Shown here: positions 35,101 through 44,700 of the stretch, piece by piece
Layout of the letters: the number at the start of each line of letters is the position of its first letter
Position numbering within the stretch: the stretch's first letter is position 1
The notes under the pieces: model-generated
The model's input: only the letters and a program-made list of their open reading frames with translations
Databases searched by the model: none
What the model was told of the DNA's origin: nothing
Translations under genes and position numbers: made by a program
NCBI RefSeq assembly: GCF_028561275.1
Contig: NZ_JAQQTF010000002.1
Coordinates: 1,021,720 to 1,085,719 of the forward strand
Origin: Aureisphaera galaxeae
Lineage (GTDB): Bacteria > Bacteroidota > Bacteroidia > Flavobacteriales > Flavobacteriaceae
Reading direction: 5' to 3'
DNA length: 64,000 bases

Positions 35101-38100
35101 ATTGTAATCGTTGGTAAGGGTGATATTTGAAAAAGTCCCTTGTGACAATTGATAGTAGCTTTCGCAAGAACCAAGGTCATCCACCGAAGTGTCTGCTACC
35201 AAAGTAAAGGTTAAATCGGTTCCAAAAGTGGTGATCCATCCATTCCAAGTGGCTTGCGTTACCGTAAAGGATCGGTTAAAAGTACCGCACTGAGGATCCA
35301 TGTCACATTCAAAGAACACTTGGCTTCCGTCTGGACCATTCAATTCGAAGCATTCAGAACCTGAATTGAAATCACCATTCAATAAAATATCTATAGTAAC
35401 ATCCGCAGAGGCTGTCTCGGCATTAAAATAAACCGTCGGTGTATCTGCCAATTCGCCATTTCCATCGAACACAAAAGGTGTTCTAAGGGTTCCTTCGAAA
35501 CAATTATCCATTATATCGGGTAATGGAACAGTAACATTTGCACCACATAATCCTAGATCGTTGTCTGTAACTATATCCGTTGGACAAGAAATTACTGGAT
35601 CTTCGGTATCGTTTACCGTTACATCAAAGGAACAAGTCGAGGTGTTTCCAGCAGCATCGGTTATTTCGAAAGTATTGGTGGTGGTTCCTACCGGGAATTC
35701 ACTTCCGCTAGGCAATCCAGCGGTTTGCGTCATTGGGAATCCAGCGACCTCGATCACATATTGTCTCGTCACCGTTGAATTAATGTCATTCCACTCTCCA
35801 TCGGGTCGAATTACCGTGTAATCTTCACCCGCACCTGCATCATTAGGCTCCCCAGATCTCCAATTGGTATAGGTAGACGTATCTCCACTATGCCATTCGA
35901 AGGTTCCCTCGGTAACGCGATCGGTGAAACCAATAATGACCTGGCCAGCTCCTTGGGCATCTAATGCCTGACGTAACCAATCATTGTGATCTTGAGAAGT
36001 TATCGTCGCAGCAAACCCGTTTTGTGCTTCCGCACTGGTAAACGCATTGGGCGCATTGCTGGTTCCATCGGAAAGGTAATAGGCCATCCCATTGTAATTT
36101 CCTAAATACGTGAAACCTGTTATTGGAGTCGCCTCACAATTATCAAGGGCCAAAGGTGTATCATAAGTAACGATCGCTCCACAAACTCCGGCATCATTAT
36201 CCACAGCTATATCCGTAGGACAACTCGTTACAACAGGAGCCTCAATATCATTAACAGTGATGACTTGGGTACAACTATCTACGTTTCCGCCCACATCGGT
36301 GTAGGTCCATACCACATTAGTAGTTCCTACGGGATAGGTATCGGAAGCATCGGCTGTATTGTTATAGTCATTCACCGCCACTGGGCAAAGACTTATATCA
36401 TCCACATAATACAGTGGGATTGCACTTGGGTTAGGATCATTTCCGAAGGCATTCGTAATCGGGAAAAAGTTAATAGATCCCAGCGTCATTAGTCCATTGT
36501 TACCATTTGTTTGGTATCTGAATGGGTGGCTAATGATGGATACACCATCTATAAAGAACTCACTATGATCTCCATCGATATTAATAAGGTATTTCACTTC
36601 GAACCATGCGTCCTGTGGAAATGTAAAGGAGGTAAAACCGCCATTGACATTATAATCTGCTGTACCGTCTGAATTATACTGAATCTGGTTCGCCCATTGC
36701 GTTCCCGACGTTTCTGATTTTTGGATATTGGTGTAGGCGGCATTCCCAGAAGGGATGTACAGATTGAAAGTTACTTCCCAAGCACCAAAAGATCGATTGC
36801 CAAGGTTGTAAACCATATCTGTAGGTCCTCCTGAAGGTACACCTTCCACTTTTACACTTTGTGTCCCACTTAAGGCTTGTTCGTTGGAAACCTCAAAACT
36901 TTGGGCTGGGGTATCGGGAGTCCATGTCTGCCAATCACCTCCTTGTCCATACAATTGACCTAGTGTAAAGGATTCGATATCATCGCTCTGCACACAGGCC
37001 AAACAGTTATCGGCCACCACTGGAAGTGGCACGCTTACATCGGCTCCACAGATTCCTGGATCACTATCGGCAGTAATATCTGCAGGACAGGTAATGGTAG
37101 GAGCTTCTACATCATTAACAGTTACATTCATGGTACAGGTATTCGAATTTCCATTCAAGTCTGTTACTGTCCATGTTACTGTAGTAGTTCCAATAGGATA
37201 GGTGCCTGACGCATCTGCTGTACCGTTAAAGTCATTGGTAGCAATAAGTGCTGAAGATGTATCTGTAATCACTTCCAATTGGTAAGTGTCATCACATCCT
37301 CCAAAACCACCGTCCACACTGGAGTCTGCTAACAGTGTGAAGGTAAGATCACTTCCATAGGTCGCAATCCATCCGTTCCAAGTAGCAAAGGAAATAGTTA
37401 GAGAACGATTTGCCGTATCGCAATCGGATGTAGTTAGCTCGCATTCAGAAAATATAGTACTGGCATCTGGTCCTGTAAGCACAAAGCATTCCGAGCTACC
37501 TCCGAAGTCTCCGTCAACAGTGAAATTCATTGTAACATCACTCGTAGAAGCAGCTAGACCTGTTAATGTGGTTGGCGTATCTATCAATTCATCATCGACA
37601 TTAAAGTTAAAACTAGTCACCGGACCGGTTACGGTTACGAGAGACGTACCAGCTCCATATGGGCAATTATCTGCGGTAGTGGGCATGGGAATGGTAACTA
37701 GAGCGTTACAAACTCCGGCATCATTATTAACCGTAATATCTGAAGGACAACTTATCGAAGGGGCTTCCACATCATTTACCGTAACATCTACGGTACAGCT
37801 TGTAGAATTCCCTGCAACATCTGTAGCGGTAAAGGTTACCGTCGTGGTACCCACGGGATAAAAGCCCGAGGCATCTGTAACGTCATTCTGGTCGTTGGTG
37901 ATATTGACGTTTCCTCTTCGGATTAATTGGATAAAGTTGTTCGCCGGTCCAGAGTCGCCACAGCCTCCATCGTCTACGTTATCATCGGCTAATAAAGTGA
38001 AGGTTAAATCAGATCCATAGGTTGTTATCCATGAATTCCATGTTGCAGCACTAACCGTAAAGGTTGGATTTGTGATAGAACCACAGTCTCCGTCATCCAC

Positions 38101-40356
38101 GAAATCACAGCCAAAAAACACTTGGCTTCCATCGGGTCCTTGAATATCCATACATTCTGAAGAACTGGTAAAGTCTCCTTGGTAATTAATTTCTATGATT
38201 ACCAATTCAGAAGCAGTTGTAGCACCCGCAAATACAACAGGTGTATCTGCAAGTTCATCATTGATATCGAACACAAGTGGTGTCACTGCTCCAGCAATAG
38301 AGGTCATAAACCCACCACAGTTGTCTGCCACTGTAGGAATGGGTATGGTCACATTGGCGCCACAGAGTCCTGTATCGTTATCGACAGTAATATTTGTTGG
38401 ACAACTAATCGTTGGTGCCTCCGCATCGATTACGGTAACCGTAAAGGAACAGGTTGCCGTGTTACCCAAACCATCCATGGCTTCATAGGTAATCGTTGTA
38501 TCGCCTACTGGGAAAGAAGATCCAGAAACTGGCCCTCCTGTTTGAGTAATGGTAACCCCTCCGCCACAACTATCGGTTGCCGTAGCATCGGCAAAAGTTA
38601 CTACCGCTTCGCATAGACCAACAGTGTTGTTCACTGTGATATCTGCAGGACACGTAATGACGGGAGCTTCGTTGTCTTCTACAGTAACATCCATGGTACA
38701 GGATGCCATATTACCTCCTGAATCTGTAACTGTCCAAGTTACTGTAGTAGTTCCTAAAGGATAGGTACCAGATGCATCACTGGTTCCATTAAAATCATTT
38801 GTTACCGTTAATGTAGAAGGTATTCGTGGATCATCGAAATTAGAGTCACAACCAGACCCTCCACTCAGATCGAAATTGTCAATGGAACCATTGTTATCTC
38901 CACCTGCCAAATCGTTCAACGTGGTTACCCCAGAATTATCTGCACATGGCGTTCCTTCATCGAAAGTATATAAGGCAACAAGTCCTGTTTCGCTCCCTGT
39001 TAGGGTAGCATTGTAATTGGCAAGGATTTCCGGTTCCGTGCGAACGGTGTTCCATACACGCAACTCATCAATGTTTCCATCGAAGTAACGGTTGTTACTC
39101 CATGAACCAATGTTAAAGGGAACGCCTCCTACAATAGGATTTGCGGTGGTATAGGTACGGGTAGCTGCCAAAACTCCATCTACATAATATAACACATTGT
39201 TTGTAATACTGGAATACACAACAGAGATCGTATACCACTGACCTGTAACAAGGCCTGCATCCACCACTTGATCGGTGGGTGTGTTATTATTAATGGACCA
39301 TCCTATATTCCCATTGCTCATTTGAAAATGGAGGTATCCAGGTTGCCAACCATCATAGTTCAGAAGCACATCGAAACCTGAATCGGTTTCCATGAAGATT
39401 CTCGCTTCTATTGTAGTTTCGGTCAATGCGCTACCAAAACCATTGGCCACATTTATCTCATCGTTTGCCCCATCAAAATGTAGGGAAGCAAAACTCAAAG
39501 AACCACAGTTGTCGATTGCCGATGGGGCAGGAACCGTTACATTGGCCTCGCACAATCCGGGATCGGTACTCGTTGTGATATCTGAAGGACAGGTGATGGT
39601 AGGTCCTATATTGTCTACTACGGTTACAGTAGCTGTACAGGTATCTGTATTTCCTGCAGCGTCCGTGGCGGTCAATGTTACTGTATTGGCACCCAAATTG
39701 GCACAATTGAAAGTATTTGGGCTTACACTTAATGTAACTGAACCACTATCGTCCGTAGATCCACCATCTACATCACTTGCAGCGATAGTAACACTTCCTG
39801 TGGCATTCAATTGAGCAGTAAAGTTGCTACAAACCGCTGTTGGATCTACTTCGTCTACAAAGCCTATAATAAATCGAAAGTCTAAATCGGGACTAGTGGC
39901 GGGATTGAATGAACCTCCCGAGTTCCTAAGATTATCTCCTGCGGGATATGGATCGCCTCCGCCCATGCTAAGACCAAACGATATGGATCCTGGGTCAACC
40001 ATGTAGGTATAGGTACTTCCCGCGGTAACAGGTACTGGCGTTGCAAAGGTAGCTGTAATCTCACCTCCCGCTGCGGGGATATTCATCGTGGTAGTACCAA
40101 TAATGTTAACACCAGTATCTCCGGCATGTATGGTTGCCGTTGCTGTTCCAGCAGCGGAAACGTTAAATACGCGAATGGTAAGCGACTCAATCTGTCCAGT
40201 ACAGGGAGCAACAAAGCTGTTTCCTTGTTCAGTCGAAGAAGCCACCAATCCTGCGGTTACAACATTTTGATTAATATTTTGGCCGGGGCCACATTGTGCA
40301 TAAGTAAAACTTAATGACGCGAAGAGCATCAAAATAAGTAAAATAGTTTTTTTCAT
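32191..40356 (-). CDS. Giant T9SS-exported HYR-repeat adhesin with inserted lectin-like domains
   Basis: The protein has 2721 residues. A signal peptide (to TYAQ) is followed by a ~150-residue N-terminal domain (CGPGQNINQN...), then many HYR modules (PxITCPxDI or CQDITVQLD starts, DNC centre, GTTTVTWTVTD end). Foreign domains interrupt HYR modules: LamG-like (~290-505), a repeated ~120-residue domain three times (~682-817, 892-1042, 1614-1748), a jelly-roll-like carbohydrate-binding segment (~1112-1325), a C-type-lectin-like domain (~1402-1538) and a nidogen-like segment (~1817-2015). The last ~75 residues are a T9SS sorting domain (VVYPNPATD...KRLIKE). DNA for residues ~2142-2721 is distinctly GC-richer. 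A surface adhesin or glycan binder is the likely role. Confidence 0.9.
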   Translation of the reverse strand: MKKTILLILMLFASLSFTYAQCGPGQNINQNVVTAGLVASSTEQGNSFVAPCTGQIESLTIRVFNVSAAGTATATIHAGDTGVNIIGTTTMNIPAAGGEITATFATPVPVTAGSTYTYMVDPGSISFGLSMGGGDPYPAGDNLRNSGGSFNPATSPDLDFRFIIGFVDEVDPTAVCSNFTAQLNATGSVTIAASDVDGGSTDDSGSVTLSVSPNTFNCANLGANTVTLTATDAAGNTDTCTATVTVVDNIGPTITCPSDITTSTDPGLCEANVTVPAPSAIDNCGSLSFASLHFDGANDEINVANGFGSALTETTIEARIFMETDSGFDVLLNYDGWQPGYLHFQMSNGNIGWSINNNTPTDQVVDAGLVTGQWYTISVVYSSITNNVLYYVDGVLAATRTYTTANPIVGGVPFNIGSWSNNRYFDGNIDELRVWNTVRTEPEILANYNATLTGSETGLVALYTFDEGTPCADNSGVTTLNDLAGGDNNGSIDNFDLSGGSGCDSNFDDPRIPSTLTVTNDFNGTSDASGTYPLGTTTVTWTVTDSGGNMASCTMDVTVEDNEAPVITCPADITVNNTVGLCEAVVTFADATATDSCGGGVTITQTGGPVSGSSFPVGDTTITYEAMDGLGNTATCSFTVTVIDAEAPTISCPTNITVDNDTGLCGANVTIPIPTVADNCGGFMTSIAGAVTPLVFDINDELADTPVVFAGATTASELVIIEINYQGDFTSSSECMDIQGPDGSQVFFGCDFVDDGDCGSITNPTFTVSAATWNSWITTYGSDLTFTLLADDNVDDGGCGDSGPANNFIQLIRRGNVNITNDQNDVTDASGFYPVGTTTVTFTATDVAGNSTSCTVDVTVNDVEAPSISCPSDITVNNDAGVCNALVTIPMPTTADNCPYGAGTSLVTVTGPVTSFNFNVDDELIDTPTTLTGLAASTSDVTMNFTVDGDFGGSSECFVLTGPDASTIFSECELTTSDCDTANRSLTISFATWNGWIATYGSDLTFTLLADSSVDGGFGGCDDTYQLEVITDTSSALIATNDFNGTADASGTYPIGTTTVTWTVTDLNGNSNTCTMNVTVNDVEAPTITCPADITADSDPGICGADVSVPLPVVADNCLACVQSDDIESFTLGQLYGQGGDWQTWTPDTPAQSFEVSNEQALSGTQSVKVEGVPSGGPTDMVYNLGNRSFGAWEVTFNLYIPSGNAAYTNIQKSETSGTQWANQIQYNSDGTADYNVNGGFTSFTFPQDAWFEVKYLINIDGDHSEFFIDGVSIISHPFRYQTNGNNGLMTLGSINFFPITNAFGNDPNPSAIPLYYVDDISLCPVAVNDYNNTADASDTYPVGTTNVVWTYTDVGGNVDSCTQVITVNDIEAPVVTSCPTDIAVDNDAGVCGAIVTYDTPLALDNCEATPITGFTYLGNYNGMAYYLSDGTSNAPNAFTSAEAQNGFAATITSQDHNDWLRQALDAQGAGQVIIGFTDRVTEGTFEWHSGDTSTYTNWRSGEPNDAGAGEDYTVIRPDGEWNDINSTVTRQYVIEVAGFPMTQTAGLPSGSEFPVGTTTNTFEITDAAGNTSTCSFDVTVNDTEDPVISCPTDIVTDNDLGLCGANVTVPLPDIMDNCFEGTLRTPFVFDGNGELADTPTVYFNAETASADVTIDILLNGDFNSGSECFELNGPDGSQVFFECDMDPQCGTFNRSFTVTQATWNGWITTFGTDLTFTLVADTSVDDLGSCESYYQLSQGTFSNITLTNDYNGGQSASDFYPVGTTLVTYTVEDGSGNTTTCALNVTVNDTEAPEVVCEDTTIQLDANGMASITADDVLGTALTTDYAVDMSGTFNPTDISATGTLVTLSDDQVSGALPIGFSFDFYGNTYTDFYISSNGFVTFNSSTDSGCCEGQQLPNTSTPNNLIALAWDDLFPPGAGSVSYETIGTAPDRILIIDFTDVPACCDSTPIVTSQIKLYEGSNIIEIHSADVTSNNGMTQGIENIDGTQATIVSGRNFDSWAVTNDYVAFMPLNPSDNCGVDTVVLSQTDFTCADVGDNTVTVTVTDVNGNVATCTSTVTVEDNIAPTVVCQDITVQLDANGMATITPADVDNGSSDACGVTLSLDIDTFDCSNVGANTVTLTATDPSGNSSTCTATVTVEDNVAPEAVCMDIDVFLDASGNASITPADVDGGSNDACGVAGLAIDITDFTCADVGPNDVTLTVTDNNGNVSSCVAVVTVIDNTAPVISCPADVVTGTDPGVCSAQVVFSDAIASDECGILSVVQTAGLPSGSDFPTGVNTIEFTATDVNGNTTVCSFTITVNDDEDPVAVCQDITIQLDDTGVATITADDVAGVNADNCGVASTSIDMDTFDCSNVGDNTVTLTVTDTSGNTSTCTAIVTVEDVTAPEVLCQDITIQLDDDGMATISATDIDNGSTDACGIDTYEVDIDTFDCSMIGDNTVTLTVTDVNGNSATCTATVTVEDLIDPVVACMDITVELDENGMAVITPEDVATISDNCGVLTTAIDIFEFSCDDVGTPVTVQIFANDASGNLSSCTAVVTVVDTLAPVITCPADQTVDPGPGMLFYEVPDYFATGEATAIDNCTDPVTVTSQDPAAGTLLPDGVYTITLTAEDEYGNASTCEFELTVESTLGLDDLPVDLSTIVVYPNPATDVVFISNPQSIALEEVTVFDLVGRKVASYDLRNSGIETSLDISNLATASYTLVIEGSGGQITKRLIKE

Positions 40357-40513
40357 AAAAGGGTCGATTATAAAATGGTTACTGAAATTCTATTTTTTTT
40401 AGTGTCGCAAGTTTAGTTTTAATGTGGTTAGTAATTAAAAAATGGAGGGGTGCAAATAGGGGTTCACCCTATAATTTTTCCACCCCAACCATTAACCTCA
40501 ACAAAATATGGTC

Positions 40514-40549
40514 ATACCAGGCTCCAACTCCCCATTTGGAACCTGGTAT
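40514..40549. terminator. Hairpin between the 54-aa gene and the giant gene
   Basis: ATACCAGG (40514-40521) pairs with CCTGGTAT (40542-40549), with an extra inner GGA/TCC pairing. It touches the stop codon of the 54-aa gene. The T run after it on the minus strand is short, so termination strength is uncertain. Confidence 0.45.
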
Positions 40550-40713
40550 TATTTAATCACATCTTTTAATTTTTCTTCCATCTCCTCAAGGGCATCCAAT
40601 TTGGCATTCAACACCTCCTCTTCCTTTTTCAATTCGTCCAAGGTTTTATCCTCCCCACTATCCAATTCGGATGAAAAAAGTCTATTGATTTTTTTAAAGA
40701 ATGCTCGTATCAT
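40549..40713 (-). CDS. 54-aa acidic coiled-coil microprotein
   Basis: The sequence starts MIRAFFKKINRLFSS, a basic amphipathic N-terminus that could touch the membrane, then runs as a highly charged helix rich in Glu, Lys and Leu to the end. No family is recognised. It has a good ATG, is leftward like its neighbours, and sits 109 bp after the LuxR-type gene, just upstream of the giant adhesin. Coding is supported by composition and reading-frame length only. Confidence 0.55.
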   Translation of the reverse strand: MIRAFFKKINRLFSSELDSGEDKTLDELKKEEEVLNAKLDALEEMEEKLKDVIK

Positions 40714-40822
40714 TTTCGTTTGAAAGATTCTTAGGCAAGATTACGCGAGCAAAAAAAATCCGCCAAAAAATTTGGGCGGACAAAAAAGCGGACAAAAAGC
40801 TAATTAACTAATATTCAATTAA

Positions 40823-41665
40823 TTAAATTTCTGTTACATCTGGAATTATTTCTTCAGAAAGGTAGGTGTTAAGATCTATATGATCTTCTAAGGCCATTTT
40901 TTTTCGAATACGATGCCTGGATTTTCTAACTGCTTCGACGGAGGTATTCCGTAATTTGGAAATTTCATTTCTGTCCAAACCGATACGAATGAAAGAACAT
41001 ACTTCAATATCCGTTTTCGAAAGATCTGGATGGGCAGATTTGAGGGCTTTTATAAACTCATAATTGGCCTGCTCAATATTTTGTTTTACGAGCATTAATT
41101 TAGAATCATCTACTTTGCTGGCATTAATGTCTGCAATAATACTTCTAAGGGTAACCCCCTCTTCTTCCTTGGATAGCTTTTGAAGGTTTTCGGCAATTTG
41201 CTCTTTCGATTTGATATGCTGAATGGTCTCGGCAAGCAACTTATTTACCTCTTCCTCCTTCGTCGCTACTTTATTATTGAGCAGTAAATTTTGATAGGCT
41301 TGCTCCTTAATTTTCTCCTCACTTCTGTAGTAGGTCATCGTGCTCACGGCCAACATTAAAATCAAACCACATATTAAAGACCAAAACACGGTATTGGCTT
41401 TCTTTTGTTTTTCTAACTTCTCAATCTTTCTTTCTGAAGCGGTTTGCATACTGTCCATGGAACGCTGCATTTCAGCCTTTAACGCATCTATTTCGGCTAA
41501 TAGTTGCTTAGTCCTTTCTGGTGAATTGTTATCGGCACTAGGGGTAGCTTTTATCAACTCTTCCAATTGTAAGCTATCCTGTGGGGTGGAGTTATTTTGA
41601 GCTACACACAATAAAGTGCAGCAAAACAGTGCTAGGCATACCAATAAGTGAGTTGTATGACGCAT
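40823..41665 (-). CDS. Membrane-tethered protein with C-terminal LuxR-type HTH
   Basis: The protein has 280 residues. An N-terminal signal or anchor (LLVCLALFCCTLLCVAQ) leads to a periplasmic coiled-coil stretch (~45-90), a transmembrane segment (VFWSLICGLILMLAVSTM, ~93-110) and a second coiled coil (~115-170). A LuxR/GerE-type helix-turn-helix lies near the end (LSKTDIEVCSFIRIGLDRNEISKLR, then VEAVRKSRHRIRKK). Many Bacteroidota carry TPR-TM-HTH proteins of this plan; here the TPR sensor is replaced by a short coiled coil. Lying between the two giant adhesin genes, it may control them; that is inference. Confidence 0.8.
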   Translation of the reverse strand: MRHTTHLLVCLALFCCTLLCVAQNNSTPQDSLQLEELIKATPSADNNSPERTKQLLAEIDALKAEMQRSMDSMQTASERKIEKLEKQKKANTVFWSLICGLILMLAVSTMTYYRSEEKIKEQAYQNLLLNNKVATKEEEVNKLLAETIQHIKSKEQIAENLQKLSKEEEGVTLRSIIADINASKVDDSKLMLVKQNIEQANYEFIKALKSAHPDLSKTDIEVCSFIRIGLDRNEISKLRNTSVEAVRKSRHRIRKKMALEDHIDLNTYLSEEIIPDVTEI

Positions 41666-41733
41666 TGAGGGTTAATAATAGGCTTGTGTCGCAAAAGAAC
41701 GAAATAGTGGGGGATTCTGAAAGTATAAAATAA

Positions 41734-41768
41734 AAAACCCTCCTTCGTCAAAGACTTCGGAGGGTTTT
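41734..41768 (-). terminator. Terminator of the second giant gene
   Basis: AAAACCCTCC and GGAGGGTTTT form a strong stem around a 14-base loop, just after the leftward stop at 41788. The arms end in A and T runs. Confidence 0.8.
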
Positions 41769-41787
41769 GTTATTACATTATTGATGT

Positions 41788-44700
41788 TTATTCCTTCATC
41801 AACTGTTTAATTATTTGTCCGTTTTCACCAGAAATCACTACAGCATAGGTAGCTGTAGACAACAGTGAAATATCGATGGCCTTCTCGGCACCCATATCCC
41901 TTAGGTCGATGGTTTGTACCAGTCTTCCCGTTAGGTCATAGATCGCAGCACTTTCCAGTGCGATCTGTCTTGGGTTGCTTAAGTAAACCAATTCGGTTGC
42001 TGGGTTCGGGTACATGACGATGGTCGAAAGGTCGATGCCACTATCATTGATTCCAAGTACACTTTCTACCGTCAATTCGAATTCACAAGTAGATACGTTT
42101 CCGTACTCGTCCTCAGCCGTCAATGTAATGGTATATACACCATCGGGCAATAATGTGCCTGCAGCTGGATCTTGAGACGTAATCGTCACAGGATCGGTAC
42201 AGTTATCGATTGCCGTGGCCTCTCCCGTTGCAAAGTAATCGGGCACCTCATAGAATAGCATACCCGGTCCTGGGTCTACCGTTTGGTCCGCTGGACAGGT
42301 GATTACTGGAGCAAGGGTATCCACTACCGTTACTACCGCAGTACAACTAGAAAGGTTTCCACTTGCATCGTTGGCAAATATCTGTACCGTTACCGGAGTT
42401 CCTATATCATCACAACTGAACTCGAAGATATCGATCGCCGTGGTAAGTACCCCACAGTTATCTGAAATCGTTGCGACATCCTCAGGGGTGATAACGGCCA
42501 TTCCGTTCTCGTCCAATTCTACCGTAATGTCCATACAGGCCACTACGGGGTCTATAAGGTCTTCTACGGTTACGATCGCCGTACAGCTGGTGCTATTTCC
42601 ATTTACATCGGTCACTGTTAAGGTAACGGTGTTGTCCCCGATCATAGAACAATCGAAGGTATCGATGTCCACCTCATAGGTATCGATACCACAGGCATCG
42701 GTAGAACCGTTGTCGATATCGGTCGCGGAGATAGTCGCCATTCCGTTGTCATCCAACTGGATGGTGATGTCCTGGCAGAACACCTCTGGAGCGGTTACAT
42801 CTTCTACAGTTACCGTTGCGGTACAAGTAGATGTATTTCCGTTTACATCGGTCACGGTCAAGGTTACTGTATTATCCCCTACATGGCTACAGTCGAAGGT
42901 ATCCATATCGATGGCCAAGGTATCTACACCACAAGCATCGTTAGAACCTGCATCTATATCTGCTGCTACGATGGCAGCATTTCCAGTAGCATCTAATTGA
43001 ATGGTAATGTCTTGACAAACCGCTATTGGCGCTTCGTTGTCTTCAACAGTAATGGTGAAAGAACAAACAGTAGCATTTCCACTATCATCGGTTGCTGTAA
43101 ACTCTACCGTGCTTACCCCGACAGGGAAGGCACTTCCTGAAGGCAATCCAGCCGTTTGGGCAACAGTTACATTACAGTTATCGCTCGCTAACGCGTCCGA
43201 GAAGACCACAATGGCAGAACAAAGTCCCGCATCGGTATCGGTTACCACATCTGTTGGACATGAAATCACAGGAGCCTCATCGTCAATTACAGTCACCACT
43301 GCGATACAGGTAGAGACGTTTCCGTTGTTATCGGTCACGGTTAGGGTTACATCGTTTGGCCCAATGTTGCTACAATCGAAGGTATCTATATCGATACTCA
43401 AGTCTGCAATGCCACAAATATCATCAGATCCTCCATCTACATCGGCAGCAACAATCGTTGCCATTCCGGCAACATCCAAGATCACATCGATGTTCTGACA
43501 AACAACTGTAGGTGCAATGCTGTCTTCTACCGTTACGATAGAAGTACAGGTGGATACGTTTCCGCTGTCATCGGTTACTGTAAGCGTCACAGGGTTAGGC
43601 CCTACATTACTACAATCGAAAGTAATGGACTCGTCCATGTCGATTTCAAAGATAATATCACCCCAGGCACAACAACCGGAAGCAATATCGTACCTCCAGA
43701 TAAATTCTCCTCCTGGATACTGATTCGTCCAAGCATAATAGATATCAGTAAATCCTTCGAAGATGAAGCTATACTGATTTCCAGCCACTACAGGGAAAGG
43801 AGTGGTTAAGGTAACTTCAGTCCAAACAGTACCGCCATTACTATCTACAAACGCAACTCCACTTTCTGTGTACGCAGGAGTAGCCACGCTATCTACTGTT
43901 CCACTTCCAGTTCCACTGTTATAGAAATGGATATTTCTACCAGTGCTATTTCCATTCACCATGAAACGAATCGTCTCTACAAATCCATCGGCAGTAGCAG
44001 TAAACGACTGTCCATGTCCAGGACTGTTATTGTTTGTGTTGAAAGTAGGCTGTGAAATATCATCGGATGCACCTAATGACACTGTGAAACCACAATTGTC
44101 TGAGCTTCCACCATCAAGATCGCTGACAGCCACAGTTGCCATTCCAGAAGCATCCAATTGTACCGTAATATCATTACAAACGGCTACAGGAAGTTCCGTA
44201 TCATTCACGGTTACATCCATAGTACAGGTAGATACATTTCCAGAACCATCAGTTGCCGTCCAGGTTACTGTCGTAGTTCCTATAGGATATACCCCTGAAG
44301 CATCATCGGTTCCATTAAAATCATTGGTAAGTGTCACCGACTGTAATATTGAATCATTAAAGTTAGACTGACAACCTCCCGCTCCACTTAGATCAAAATT
44401 CGACAACGTTCCATTGTTGTCTCCACCAGCTCGATCGGTAATGGTAGTCACTCCAGAATTGTCAGCACATGGAGTACCTTCTTCAAAATTATATAGGGCA
44501 AGCAATCCAGTTTCAGAACCTGATAATTGTGCATTCATTGATGCCTGAATTTCAGCCTGAGTTCTAGCTGTATTCCAAACTCGAATTTCATCCATACTTC
44601 CGTCGAAACGACGACTATTGTTCCATGAACCAATAGTGTATGGACGATCACCTCTTACAATCCCCGCATTTGAATATGTTCTGGAAGAAACCAAGTTTCC

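Noticed and set aside
35740-36150. C-type-lectin-like domain as a possible diversity-generating retroelement target
   Set aside because: No reverse transcriptase or template repeat was found in the window, and the domain is internal rather than at the C-terminus.
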